Source: Candidatus Zhuqueibacterota bacterium 4484_188
Lineage (GTDB): Bacteria > Calditrichota > Calditrichia > RBG-13-44-9
Reading direction: 5' to 3'
Assembly: GCA_002049825.1 (NCBI GenBank)
Contig: MVCZ01000089.1
Coordinates: forward strand, 1 to 9,684
DNA length: 9,684 nt
Both the position numbers and the translations under genes were made by a program. The notes beneath the pieces were generated by a model, which saw only the letters and a program-made list of their open reading frames with translations, was not told where the DNA came from and made no database searches. Shown in pieces: positions 1 to 7,113 of the stretch; the first letter of the stretch is position 1, and every line of letters starts with the position of its first letter.

Positions 1-1159
1 TTGGCTTGGTTCTCGGTTTATCTTTCTCCCGTAAATAAGTCGGCAAATCCAGGTATTTTTTGTCCGTTTCGGTTTCCTGCCGGGGAGGCAGCCCCGCCCG
101 GCTTTCGGTATCGAATCCGGTGGCAATTACCGTGACAAAAATGGAATCATCCAGGTCCGGGTCAATCACTGCGCCGAAAATAATATTGGCTTTGTCCCCG
201 GCTTCTTCGTAAATAATCGAAGTGGCTTCGCTGATTTCGTGCAGGGTCATTTTCGGGCTGCCGGTAATATTCACTAACACACCCTGCGCGCCGCGGATGG
301 ACACACCTTCCAAAAGCGGACTGCTGATTGCCTGCTGCGCCGCCTGCACCGCTTTGCCTTCGCCCTGGGCAATTCCGGTTCCCATCAGCGCTTCGCCCAT
401 TTCCGCCATTACCGTGCGCACATCGGCAAAATCCAGGTTAATCAAGCCGGGGATGGCAATCAAATCCGAAATCCCCTTGGTGGCGTGCAGCAACACCTGG
501 TCTGCTACCTTGAACGCATCTAACAGCGGGGTGGACTTATCCACCACGGCGAACAACCGCTGGTTGGGAATCACGATCAGGGTGTCCACGCTTTTGCGCA
601 ATTCCTCGATTCCCTCCTCAGCGCGCCGCATGCGTTTCATCCCTTCAAACTGAAAAGGTTTGGTCACAATCCCCACGGTGAGTGCACCGATTTCTTTGGC
701 AATTTCGGCAACCACCGGCGCCGCCCCGGTGCCGGTACCGCCACCCATGCCGGCGGTCACAAAAATCATGTCGGCGCCCTCCAGGGCGGCTTTCACCTCG
801 TCGCGCTCTTCCTCAATTGCCCGGCGCCCGATTTCCGGATTGGCGCCGGCACCCAACCCCTGGGTCAGTTTTTTGCCAATCTGGATACGCAGTTGTGCCT
901 GGTTGTTCTCCAACGCCTGGGCATCGGTGTTGATGGCAATAAAATCCACCCCCTGCAGGGTAGCATCCATCATGGTGTTAATCGCATTTCCCCCGGCGCC
1001 GCCCACGCCTACCACTTTCATTTCCGCGCCCTTCTCGAAACTCTCGTCAAACACAATGCTCGCCGACGACTCGCTTAACGGACGAATGAGGTTGCTTTTC
1101 CGGTGCTTCACCGCCACATTCTCATCATTTCCGTTGTTTTCTTCCAGATAAATATCCAT
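1..1159 (-). CDS. ftsZ: Cell division protein FtsZ (3' end cut by window edge)
   Basis: FtsZ is the tubulin-like GTPase that polymerises into the Z-ring at the division site. The frame is open for 386 codons from ATG at 1159 to the window edge. Visible motifs are the N-terminal nucleotide-binding GVGGAGGNA (residues 51-59), the tubulin signature GGGTGTGAAP (139-148), and the T7 synergy loop NLDFAD (241-246), which supplies the catalytic aspartates. A DLPTYLR-like peptide (371-377) resembles the conserved tail that binds FtsA, so only a short tail lies beyond the edge. The start is fixed by a strong AGGAGG Shine-Dalgarno. It gives an N-terminal extension of about 46 residues before the core, longer than in many FtsZs. 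The linker from the core to the tail peptide is short, roughly 18-20 residues. The gene follows ftsA but is separated from it by the inserted four-helix-bundle cassette. Identity is certain; the exact C-terminus is not seen. Confidence 0.98.
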   Translation of the reverse strand, partial: MDIYLEENNGNDENVAVKHRKSNLIRPLSESSASIVFDESFEKGAEMKVVGVGGAGGNAINTMMDATLQGVDFIAINTDAQALENNQAQLRIQIGKKLTQGLGAGANPEIGRRAIEEERDEVKAALEGADMIFVTAGMGGGTGTGAAPVVAEIAKEIGALTVGIVTKPFQFEGMKRMRRAEEGIEELRKSVDTLIVIPNQRLFAVVDKSTPLLDAFKVADQVLLHATKGISDLIAIPGLINLDFADVRTVMAEMGEALMGTGIAQGEGKAVQAAQQAISSPLLEGVSIRGAQGVLVNITGSPKMTLHEISEATSIIYEEAGDKANIIFGAVIDPDLDDSIFVTVIATGFDTESRAGLPPRQETETDKKYLDLPTYLREKDKPRTKP

Positions 1160-1163
1160 GTTT

Positions 1164-1170
1164 ACCTCCT
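1164..1170 (-). promoter_or_regulatory. Strong Shine-Dalgarno of ftsZ
   Basis: Read on the minus strand this is AGGAGGT, ending 4 nt before the ATG at 1159. It decides the ftsZ start over the internal ATG at residue 47, which has no comparable site. The 45 nt upstream (1171-1215) are very AT-rich and could hold a promoter serving ftsZ downstream of the inserted cassette, but I see no convincing -35/-10 pair. Confidence 0.85.
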
Positions 1171-1215
1171 CGGTTCTTTATGTTTTTATTTTCATAATTA
1201 TTAAATTTCCACTTT

Positions 1216-1241
1216 TTGGCTATTGGCTATTGGCTTTTAGC
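1216..1241. repeat. Left arm of 26-bp imperfect inverted repeat flanking the four-helix-bundle gene
   Basis: The arm starts TTGGCTATTGGC and is built from tandem GGCTATT-type units. It pairs with the reverse complement of 1614-1639 at 23 of 26 positions. It overlaps the 3' end of the four-helix-bundle gene, so the repeat encodes that protein's last residues (about KANSQ) and its stop codon. Confidence 0.85.
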
Positions 1242-1582
1242 TTTTGGATAAGATTGTTGATCATCTTTTGTTCTTTATCTATGTTTTCAATAATCATCTT
1301 TACTTCTTTTTTTGAAATAAAAGACAGTTCACCGGCAATATATAATTGTGTCTCTAATTCAAATGATGAACCAAGGGCGATTTCCAAAAACCGCTTAAAG
1401 TCTGGTTGACTACTTCGGCTGCAGCCTTCGGCAATATTTGAAGGTATTGATATGGACGAGCGACAGATTTGACTTCTCAGTCCGAATTTTTCTTCAGGTG
1501 GCAGTGATTCGGATAATTGATAAATCTTTTTAACAAGTAGAATACCTTCTTTCCAAATGTTGAGCGTTCTGAAATTTCTCAT
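1220..1582 (-). CDS. Four-helix-bundle protein (23S rRNA intervening-sequence / S23 family)
   Basis: This 120-residue protein has the hallmarks of the four-helix-bundle family first found in intervening sequences of 23S rRNA genes: an IWKEGILLVKKIY first helix, SISIPSNIAEG at 43-53, and FLEIALGSSFELETQL at 65-80. The length is normal for the family. Its molecular function is not established; relatives include the Avd-type accessory proteins of diversity-generating retroelements, but no reverse transcriptase or variable repeat is seen here. The start at 1582 has AAAGGT about 10 nt upstream. The 3' end runs into the left inverted repeat, which supplies the last residues and the stop. The gene is AT-rich relative to the cluster and interrupts the ftsA-ftsZ pair in the same orientation, so read-through transcription probably still reaches ftsZ. 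It is most likely acquired and not part of the divisome. Confidence 0.9.
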   Translation of the reverse strand: MRNFRTLNIWKEGILLVKKIYQLSESLPPEEKFGLRSQICRSSISIPSNIAEGCSRSSQPDFKRFLEIALGSSFELETQLYIAGELSFISKKEVKMIIENIDKEQKMINNLIQKLKANSQ

Positions 1583-1613
1583 TTACCATTACCTTTTTTA
1601 CAAAATGTTAACG

Positions 1614-1639
1614 GCTAAGAGCTAATAGCCGATAGCCAA
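1614..1639. repeat. Right arm of 26-bp imperfect inverted repeat
   Basis: On the plus strand the arm begins GCTAAGAGCTAATAGCC. Its reverse complement matches 1216-1241 at 23 of 26 positions. It lies between the ftsA stop (1660) and the Shine-Dalgarno of the four-helix-bundle gene, outside any coding region. Confidence 0.85.
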
Positions 1640-1659
1640 TTCCCAGCTTATTTTCAGTG

Positions 1660-2892
1660 TCAGAAGAATTTCTTAAAGAAGCGGGAAATGCTGTCGTGCA
1701 CATCTTCCCACAGGTTGTTGCGTCCGCCTTTGCGAAACATTTTTTCATTATAATACTGATGCGCATAGAGGGTCAGACCGACCGCGGTGGCGTAAATAGG
1801 GCTGCGCACCGAATCGGTCAAGCCGCCCAGGTATTTTGGCGCGCCTAATTTAACCGGTAAACGCCAGAGCCGTTCGGCAAGCTCTACCGTTCCGGGCAGG
1901 ATGGCTGCACCACCGGTAATCACTGCCCCGGCTGCCATCAGGCTCATCAAATCCGATTTCTGCATTTCCTGGTAGGTCAGGCTGATGATTTCTTCCATCC
2001 GGGGTTGAATAATGTCGATCAGCACCGAGCGCGAGATGACCCGAGGCGCTCTGCCGCCAACCCCGGGCACAGTCAGGGTTTCGTTTTTGCTGATCATGGC
2101 AGACATTGCGCAGCCGTGATCGATTTTAATATGTTCCGCCTGCTCCGGCGGGGTGCGCAAACCGATAGCAATATCGTTGGTAACGTGCTGCCCGCCCAAT
2201 GCCACCACCGACGTGTGCCTGATATGCCCTTCGAAGAAAATAGCGATGTCGGTGGTGCCGCCGCCAAAATCGACCAGCGCTACGCCTAAATTCCGCTCGT
2301 CCTCGTCCAGCACCGCCAGGCTGCTTGCCAGCGGTTCCAGCACAATTTCCTCCACTTCGTAGCCGGCGCGCTCTACGCTCTTGACAATATTCTGCGCGGA
2401 AGTTACCGCCGCAGTTACCACGTGCACTTCCACCTCCAGGCGCACGCCGGACAATCCCACCGGGTCGCGGATGCCGTTTTGCTCGTCCACAATAAACTCC
2501 TGCGGAATGACGTGGATTATTTCACGGTCAAAAGGCAGCGCCAGGGCTTTGGCGGCGTTCACTGCCCGTTCCACGTCCGCCTCGGTTATTTCGTGGTCGT
2601 CCCGGGCAACACCTACCACGCCCTTGCTGTTCAGGCTGCGAATATGATCGCCGGCGATGCCCACATACATGCTGTTCACCTTGACACCGGCAATCGTTTC
2701 GGCTTCGCTGACCGCCTGGCGAATGGACTGCACCGTTTGATCGATATTCACCACCACCCCCTTGCGCAGCCCGTGAGAAGGCGCACTGCCAATGCCCACC
2801 ACGTTCAGCCGCCCGTCCAGATCTTCTTTCACGATCACCGCGCACACCTTAGTGGTTCCAATGTCCAAACCGGTTAATATTTTTGTTTCCAT
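1660..2892 (-). CDS. ftsA: Cell division protein FtsA
   Basis: FtsA is the actin-like ATPase that tethers FtsZ to the membrane and signals to the divisome. The 410-residue product has the usual length and all expected parts: phosphate-1 motif LDIGTTKVCAV (9-19), a 1C (SHS2) domain around residues 85-165, phosphate-2 motif VDFGGGTTDIAIF (207-219), and adenosine motif ITGGAAILPG (325-334). A C-terminal amphipathic helix (about 395-410, ending RFFKKFF) serves as the membrane-targeting sequence. The ATG at 2892 lies 9 nt after the ftsQ stop, with AGGAACAAAGG just upstream, which fits translational coupling to ftsQ. Downstream, the normally adjacent ftsZ is about 500 nt away because of the inserted cassette. 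I see no truncation or missing motif. Confidence 0.98.
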   Translation of the reverse strand: METKILTGLDIGTTKVCAVIVKEDLDGRLNVVGIGSAPSHGLRKGVVVNIDQTVQSIRQAVSEAETIAGVKVNSMYVGIAGDHIRSLNSKGVVGVARDDHEITEADVERAVNAAKALALPFDREIIHVIPQEFIVDEQNGIRDPVGLSGVRLEVEVHVVTAAVTSAQNIVKSVERAGYEVEEIVLEPLASSLAVLDEDERNLGVALVDFGGGTTDIAIFFEGHIRHTSVVALGGQHVTNDIAIGLRTPPEQAEHIKIDHGCAMSAMISKNETLTVPGVGGRAPRVISRSVLIDIIQPRMEEIISLTYQEMQKSDLMSLMAAGAVITGGAAILPGTVELAERLWRLPVKLGAPKYLGGLTDSVRSPIYATAVGLTLYAHQYYNEKMFRKGGRNNLWEDVHDSISRFFKKFF

Positions 2893-2901
2893 CCTTTGTT
2901 C

Positions 2902-3711
2902 CTAACTTTTTTTACTGATAACAACCCGATCAGAAAACTTAAGATCGATTTTCTTTATCTGCTCCAATTGATTCAGTAAAGCAGCATTTTTGAACAACTC
3001 GCTCAACAGGTAGATATTTTTATAAATGGTATTTTTCTTAAATTCCACCCGCGCGCCTCCCCGCACCAGGAACAGGCAGGGATTGCTATTGTGATCAATG
3101 TGCACTTCGGAAATCAGCGTTAAAAGGGTGTGATCCACTTCGTTAATTTTTTTCAAAAGGTCCAACGCATCCAAAAGCGGCGTACGATTTTTCAGCAATT
3201 CCTTAACCGACAGCCCGGTAATCAGCGGTAAATTCTTAAGCTGCATTGCCGGTTTTTTAATTAAAATTTTGCCGCTATGGTCCACCATGTACACCCGCCG
3301 GTCAATCAGGTAGGCAACCGGCACGCGCTCCTGCACGGAAATGAGCAGGGTCGAGGGCAGCGAGCGGCTGACACTGACGCCTTCCAGGTAGGGGTTTTGC
3401 AATAATCGCATGGCAACCGAATCGACCGGGATGCGGAACAGCGGTGTGCCCGGTGCCACGCCCGAACTCCTGAGAATCTGCGCTTCCGGCAGGTAGTGAT
3501 TGTTGCTCACGCGGATTTGCCTGAGCCGGAACATGGGACTTTTGGTAATCATATAATCCGCAAATTTGTAAAACCCGATTCCGATAATAGCAAGCACAAA
3601 AACCGCCAGCAGAAATTGCGGAGAGGGAAAAGGCGGTTTTTCCTTTTTGTCCCGATTGACCATCCGGTACTGGCGGTGGTAGGGGTTTTGGTAGCTTTGC
3701 TTTTTCTCCAT
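2902..3711 (-). CDS. ftsQ: Cell division protein FtsQ (POTRA-domain, DivIB/FtsQ family)
   Basis: FtsQ is a bitopic inner-membrane protein that links the cytoplasmic ring to the periplasmic synthases. The 269 residues show a short, basic, proline-containing cytoplasmic tail (1-31), one transmembrane helix (about 33-50, FLLAVFVLAIIGIGFYKF), a POTRA domain (about 61-130, with the motif pattern I-V-NN-YL, ILRSSGV, G-PLFRI, NPYLEGVSVSRSLPSTLLISVQER), and a beta domain beginning near YMVDHSGKIL (141-150). The length and layout are typical. The ATG at 3711 has GCGGAAAT upstream as a modest ribosome site. Sequence conservation in this family is low, but topology and position between murG and ftsA settle the identity. 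The 55-nt gap upstream is where murC and murB often lie; neither is present. Confidence 0.93.
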   Translation of the reverse strand: MEKKQSYQNPYHRQYRMVNRDKKEKPPFPSPQFLLAVFVLAIIGIGFYKFADYMITKSPMFRLRQIRVSNNHYLPEAQILRSSGVAPGTPLFRIPVDSVAMRLLQNPYLEGVSVSRSLPSTLLISVQERVPVAYLIDRRVYMVDHSGKILIKKPAMQLKNLPLITGLSVKELLKNRTPLLDALDLLKKINEVDHTLLTLISEVHIDHNSNPCLFLVRGGARVEFKKNTIYKNIYLLSELFKNAALLNQLEQIKKIDLKFSDRVVISKKS

Positions 3712-3766
3712 CGGAATTTCCGCTGTTTCTCTTTGACTATTTTCTTTTGTAAACCAAATTATCTAT

Positions 3767-4740
3767 TTAAACCGCACCTGCCCCGGAAAATTGCTGCGCA
3801 GCAAGGTGCATTATTTTATCGGCAATTTTCTCCGCCGCGTCGGGATGCTGAAATTTGCGCCACCTCTCGCCCATCTGCCTTGCCCGCTGCGGGTCCGAAA
3901 GCAGCGACGCAACCGCGGTTTTCAGCCCGGCGGTCAATTTTTCATCATCTTTTACCACTAACGCCGCCCCGGCATCCCGGATGAGATTGGCATTGTGTTC
4001 CTGGTGATTTGCCGCCGCCCAGGGATAGGGCACAAAAATGCAGGGCTTCATAGCAAAAGACAATTCGGCGATGGTAATTGCCCCGGCACGACTGATAATC
4101 AGGTCGGCTGCCGAATACGCCAGCGCCATTTCTTCAATATATGACACTACCCGAACGAGGGGATTTTTTGCCACCGGAAGCGCCTGCACCTCCTGTAAAT
4201 TCGCCCTGCCGGTTTGCCAGAGTATTTGAAGCGCATATTTTTTAATCCACTCTTCGGCGAGCCGGGCAACCGCTTGGTTGAGCGAACGCGCGCCCTGGCT
4301 GCCGCCGAACACAAACAGCGCCGGCTTTTTCGGGTCAAATCCCCAGTGGGGTAGCTGTCCTGCTCGTCAATCAGGGTAGGAATTCCCATTTTTGCCGCCA
4401 GGTAAACTACCGGACCGCTCACATACCCGCCGGTTCCCACTACTACCGACGGTTTGAACGAACGCAGCAGCCGCCAACTCTGCCACAGCGCCGCTATCAA
4501 CTTAAACGGGAACAGGAAATTTCTGAGCGTAAAATAGCGCTGAAATCCCGAAACGGTAATTTTGCGATACGGAATGTCCCGCTGCGGAATTATGTTGTTT
4601 TCCATTCCCTGGTAACCACCGACATACAAAATCTGGAAATCTCCTTTCTGTTGTAATGCTTCAATAATCGCCAGTGCGGGATAAATATGCCCGCCGGTTC
4701 CGCCACCGGCGAAGACGATTTTTCCGGTAGCGGTTTTCAT
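3767..4740 (-). pseudogene. murG: MurG, UDP-GlcNAc:lipid I transferase, with internal deletion and frame change
   Basis: MurG adds GlcNAc to lipid I to make lipid II on the inner face of the membrane. The N-terminal part (4740-4348, 131 residues) has the GGGTGGHIYPALAI motif (12-25), GTGGYVSGP (102-110) and the LIDEQDSYP region. The C-terminal part is in another frame (4348-3767, 193 residues) and has FVFGGSQGARSLNQ, the acceptor-side RAGAITIAELSFAMKPCIFVPYP, and the closing helices. Between SYP and WGFDPKKP some 45-55 residues normally present in the family are missing. That is the end of the N-domain and the linker with the GNPVR-type motif. The loss is 3k+1 nt, so the parts are out of frame. 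As written, translation reads through into nonsense until 4147. The start ATG overlaps the ftsW stop (ATGA), a clean coupling that argues the gene was recently functional. A sequence or assembly error is the main alternative to a true pseudogene. Confidence 0.9.
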
Positions 4741-5888
4741 TGCACGTATTTCAATTTTCGTTGCTGCCAATTCTGCTGCGCCCGGTTGCTGAAACGCCGA
4801 TGACTCCTCTTTACCTGTGAATAAGTGTTTTTGGAAATGTTCAAAAGCAACCCTACCGAAATGCTGGATATAATCATCGAACTGCCGCCGTAACTGACAA
4901 ACGGTAAAGGCAAGCCGGTGGGCGGCAGCAAATGAGCGGCAACCATCATGTTCACCAGCGCGTACGCCAACAGATTCAAAGTTAACCCGAATGCCAGGTA
5001 TTGGCTGAATGTATCGGGTGCGCGGTTGGTAAGCGAAATACCCCGCCACAACAGGATGAAAAAGAGCATCACCACCACCGCAGCGCCCACAAATCCCCAT
5101 TCTTCCCCGATAATGGAAAAAATAAAATCGGTGTGGGCTTCCGGCAAAAAAAACATCTTCTGGCTGCTCTCCGCGTAACCGACACCGGTAATGCCCCCCG
5201 CGCCCAGGCTGATCAACGACTGAATAATTTGATAGCCTTTGCCCAAAACATCTTGCTCCGGATACAGGAATGCCGCAATACGATCGGATTTGTAAACCGA
5301 TAACTTGACCACCAGCGCACCTAAAGAAACCACTACCAGAAAGCTGTAGAAAAAATATCTTAACGGAATTGGCGAAATAAACATAATTGTCAGTCCGATG
5401 ATCACCAGCATGGCGGCGGAACTAAAATCGGGTTGCGCAACGATCAGACCGGCGAGAAGCAGAACATAGGTTATATGTGGCACAAAACCGTTACCGAATT
5501 CATGCAAATACTGTTTCTTCCGACTCAGGGAATCCGCTAAAAACAGAATCAGTGACAACCGGGCAATATCGCCGACCTGGATGTTAATGATTCCGGTGTG
5601 AATCCAGCGTCCGCCTTTGGTAACCAGGCTGTACACCAGCAGTACGATACTAATAACGATAAAGACGCCGGTCCGGGACCTCAGTTTTTCGTAAGGGAAA
5701 CGATAAGCGATAATCATACTCAGCGAACCCAGAAAAACCCATAGGAACTGGCGTTTGAGATAATACAAATGGTCGTGGCGGAATTTATCGGCATAAAAAG
5801 CGCTGGCACTGTAAACCATAATAATCCCGATTGCCATTAGTCCCAGCACAATGTAAAAAATCCACCGATCTACCTGATTTTCGTTCAC
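4737..5888 (-). CDS. ftsW: FtsW, SEDS-family septal peptidoglycan glycosyltransferase
   Basis: FtsW polymerises lipid II into glycan strands at the septum together with FtsI. The 383-residue product has about ten hydrophobic helices. SEDS motifs present include IMVYSASAF (23-31), LKRQFLW (44-50), KGYQIIQSLISLGAGGITGVGYAESSQKMFFLPEAHTDFIFSIIGEE (217-263, containing the catalytic Asp of the LPEAHTDF loop), and LPPTGLPLPFVSYGGSSM (321-338). A basic C-terminal tail (about 356-383) is cytoplasmic. The widely conserved Q-P-S-E-hydrophobic-A-K motif is QVGDIAR here (104-110), a conservative but noticeable change. The start is GTG at 5888 with AGGA at 5900-5897. The next in-frame methionine would remove most of the first helix, so GTG is preferred. 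The stop overlaps murG by 4 nt. murD, often just upstream, is absent. FtsW and RodA are hard to separate by sequence, but this context indicates FtsW. Confidence 0.95.
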   Translation of the reverse strand: MNENQVDRWIFYIVLGLMAIGIIMVYSASAFYADKFRHDHLYYLKRQFLWVFLGSLSMIIAYRFPYEKLRSRTGVFIVISIVLLVYSLVTKGGRWIHTGIINIQVGDIARLSLILFLADSLSRKKQYLHEFGNGFVPHITYVLLLAGLIVAQPDFSSAAMLVIIGLTIMFISPIPLRYFFYSFLVVVSLGALVVKLSVYKSDRIAAFLYPEQDVLGKGYQIIQSLISLGAGGITGVGYAESSQKMFFLPEAHTDFIFSIIGEEWGFVGAAVVVMLFFILLWRGISLTNRAPDTFSQYLAFGLTLNLLAYALVNMMVAAHLLPPTGLPLPFVSYGGSSMIISSISVGLLLNISKNTYSQVKRSHRRFSNRAQQNWQQRKLKYVQ

Positions 5889-6001
5889 AGATTTATTCCT
5901 TTACAATTTCTATTACGTTTCCAATGTCTCCGGACAAGGGAAAATCATTGCTCGTTTCCGCAAAGTAGTGCCGCCTAACGGATAGCGCACATATTGGGTC
6001 G
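5889..6001 (-). other. 113-nt gap between mraY and ftsW, without a recognisable gene
   Basis: This is the slot where murD usually sits. One frame has no stop across the gap and ends IEIVKE-TAA just 4 nt before the ftsW GTG, a spacing typical of a real upstream gene, but it has no ATG or GTG start and I cannot match it to MurD. A 25-codon GTG frame (5983 leftward) is also present and unrecognised. A weak stem (GTGCcGC/GCGCAC) with a 10-nt loop lies at 5968-5990 and has no U-run, so it is not a clear terminator. The gap may hold the 3' scar of a lost gene or simply be spacer. Confidence 0.4.
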
Positions 6002-7111
6002 CTACCGGATTTTAAATGTAGTCAGGCTGAACAGCGCCAGCAGGATTCCGATAATCCAGAGCCGGGTAACCACTTTTGCTTCGTGCCAGCCTTTCAGTTC
6101 AAAGTGATGGTGCAGCGGCGCCATTTTAAACACCCGCCGACCTTCGCCGTATTTTCGCCTGGTAAATTTAAAATAGCTGGTCTGAATGATTACCGAAAGC
6201 GCCTCGGCGACAAACACGCCGCCAATTAGCACCAGCAGAATTTCTTTTTTCACCAGTACCGCAAGGGTACCCAGAGTGCTGCCCAACGCCAGCGCGCCGG
6301 TGTCGCCCATAAAAACCTGGGCAGGATAGGCGTTGTACCACAGGAAACCCATCGCTGCCCCAAACATTGCCAGACAATAAACAGTGAGTTCCCCGCTGCC
6401 CGGCAGGTAAATGATATTCAGATAGTCGCTTATTTTCACATTTCCGGTAACGTAACTCACCCCGGCAAAAGCCAGTGCGGTGATAGCGAAAAGACCGGTC
6501 GCCAAACCATCCAGCCCGTCGGTAAGGTTGATCGCATTGGAAGTGCCGGTGATTACCAGCATTACCACAAAGATGTAAAAAATGCCAAAATCGATTTCCA
6601 GGTTCTTAAAAAAGGGCACACTGGTATTTGAGTTGATTCCCTGCAGATTAAAATACGGGTTAAAGTAAATCAGACTGCCGATGAGCAGTCCCAGGGTAAT
6701 TTGCCCGACTAATTTATAGCGCCCTACCAGACCTTTCTTTATTTTCTTCACCGCCTTCAGGTAATCGTCCAGGAAACCCACCGCACCCATCCACAACGTG
6801 GAAATGAAAATCAGTTGAATGTAAAAATTGGTAATTCTTGCCCACAGCAGCACGCCGATGATCACCCCGGCAAGAATGATGATGCCGCCCATAGTGGGCG
6901 TACCGGCTTTCTTCAAATGGGTTTGCGGGCCGTCGGTTCTGATTTCTTCGCCAATCTGGTGGCGCTGCAGCAACCGGATAATTTTGGGACCGATGAACAG
7001 ACTGAACAACAGGGCGGTGATTGCTGCAAATGCCGCCCGAACGGTGATGTAACGAAACAAGTTGAATCCAAAGAAAATGTTTTTAAACTGATATAAGAAA
7101 TCTGCCAGCAT
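6002..7111 (-). CDS. mraY: MraY, phospho-MurNAc-pentapeptide translocase
   Basis: MraY transfers phospho-MurNAc-pentapeptide to undecaprenyl phosphate, giving lipid I at the inner membrane. The 369-residue protein has about ten transmembrane helices and every signature: GTPTMGG (70-76), the Asp pair in GFLDDYLK (112-119), NAINLTDGLDGLATG (192-206), the nucleotide-binding FMGDTGALALG (267-277), and the PLHHHFELKGW loop (332-342) with its three histidines. The ATG at 7111 follows the murF stop after 2 nt and has CGGAGA within the end of murF as its ribosome site, so this start is preferred to the longer in-frame extension overlapping murF. The gene appears fully intact, in contrast to its neighbours murF and murG. 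Confidence 0.98.
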   Translation of the reverse strand: MLADFLYQFKNIFFGFNLFRYITVRAAFAAITALLFSLFIGPKIIRLLQRHQIGEEIRTDGPQTHLKKAGTPTMGGIIILAGVIIGVLLWARITNFYIQLIFISTLWMGAVGFLDDYLKAVKKIKKGLVGRYKLVGQITLGLLIGSLIYFNPYFNLQGINSNTSVPFFKNLEIDFGIFYIFVVMLVITGTSNAINLTDGLDGLATGLFAITALAFAGVSYVTGNVKISDYLNIIYLPGSGELTVYCLAMFGAAMGFLWYNAYPAQVFMGDTGALALGSTLGTLAVLVKKEILLVLIGGVFVAEALSVIIQTSYFKFTRRKYGEGRRVFKMAPLHHHFELKGWHEAKVVTRLWIIGILLALFSLTTFKIR

Positions 7112-7113
7112 GG

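Larger units (their letters stand above)
1216..1639. mobile_element. Putative small cassette: four-helix-bundle gene bounded by inverted repeats
   Basis: This is a 424-bp unit made of two inverted 26-bp arms around one short gene. It sits between ftsA and ftsZ, which are normally adjacent. It is clearly more AT-rich than its neighbours; 1261-1320 has only about 20 percent GC, against over 50 percent in ftsZ and ftsA. No transposase is encoded, so any movement would need help in trans. The outer flanks (ttccac on the left, ttcccag on the right) are not a clear target duplication. Calling it mobile is an inference from composition, repeats and position. It could instead be a long-resident insertion with decorated ends. 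Confidence 0.5.

Noticed and set aside
222..1151. Long plus-strand open frames opposite ftsZ
   Set aside because: They are antisense to a clear ftsZ, have no recognisable domains and reflect codon bias of the minus-strand gene.
1220..1582. Avd component of a diversity-generating retroelement
   Set aside because: The fold family is related, but there is no reverse transcriptase, template repeat or variable repeat in the window.
1205..1650. Target-site duplication flanking the cassette
   Set aside because: The outer sequences ttccac and ttcccag are only loosely alike and not positioned as exact direct repeats.
2005..2877. Plus-strand open frames opposite ftsA
   Set aside because: Low-complexity His/Ala/Arg-rich translations typical of antisense frames, with no family resemblance.
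4147..4347. Continuation of the murG N-terminal frame as a novel C-terminal domain
   Set aside because: The residues after SYP are arginine- and cysteine-rich nonsense, while the neighbouring frame matches the rest of MurG; this is a frame change and not a fusion.
5968..5990. Stem-loop after mraY as a terminator, or as an integron attC-like site
   Set aside because: The stem is short and bulged, has no U-run, and the CCTAAC match is isolated with no partner site or integrase.
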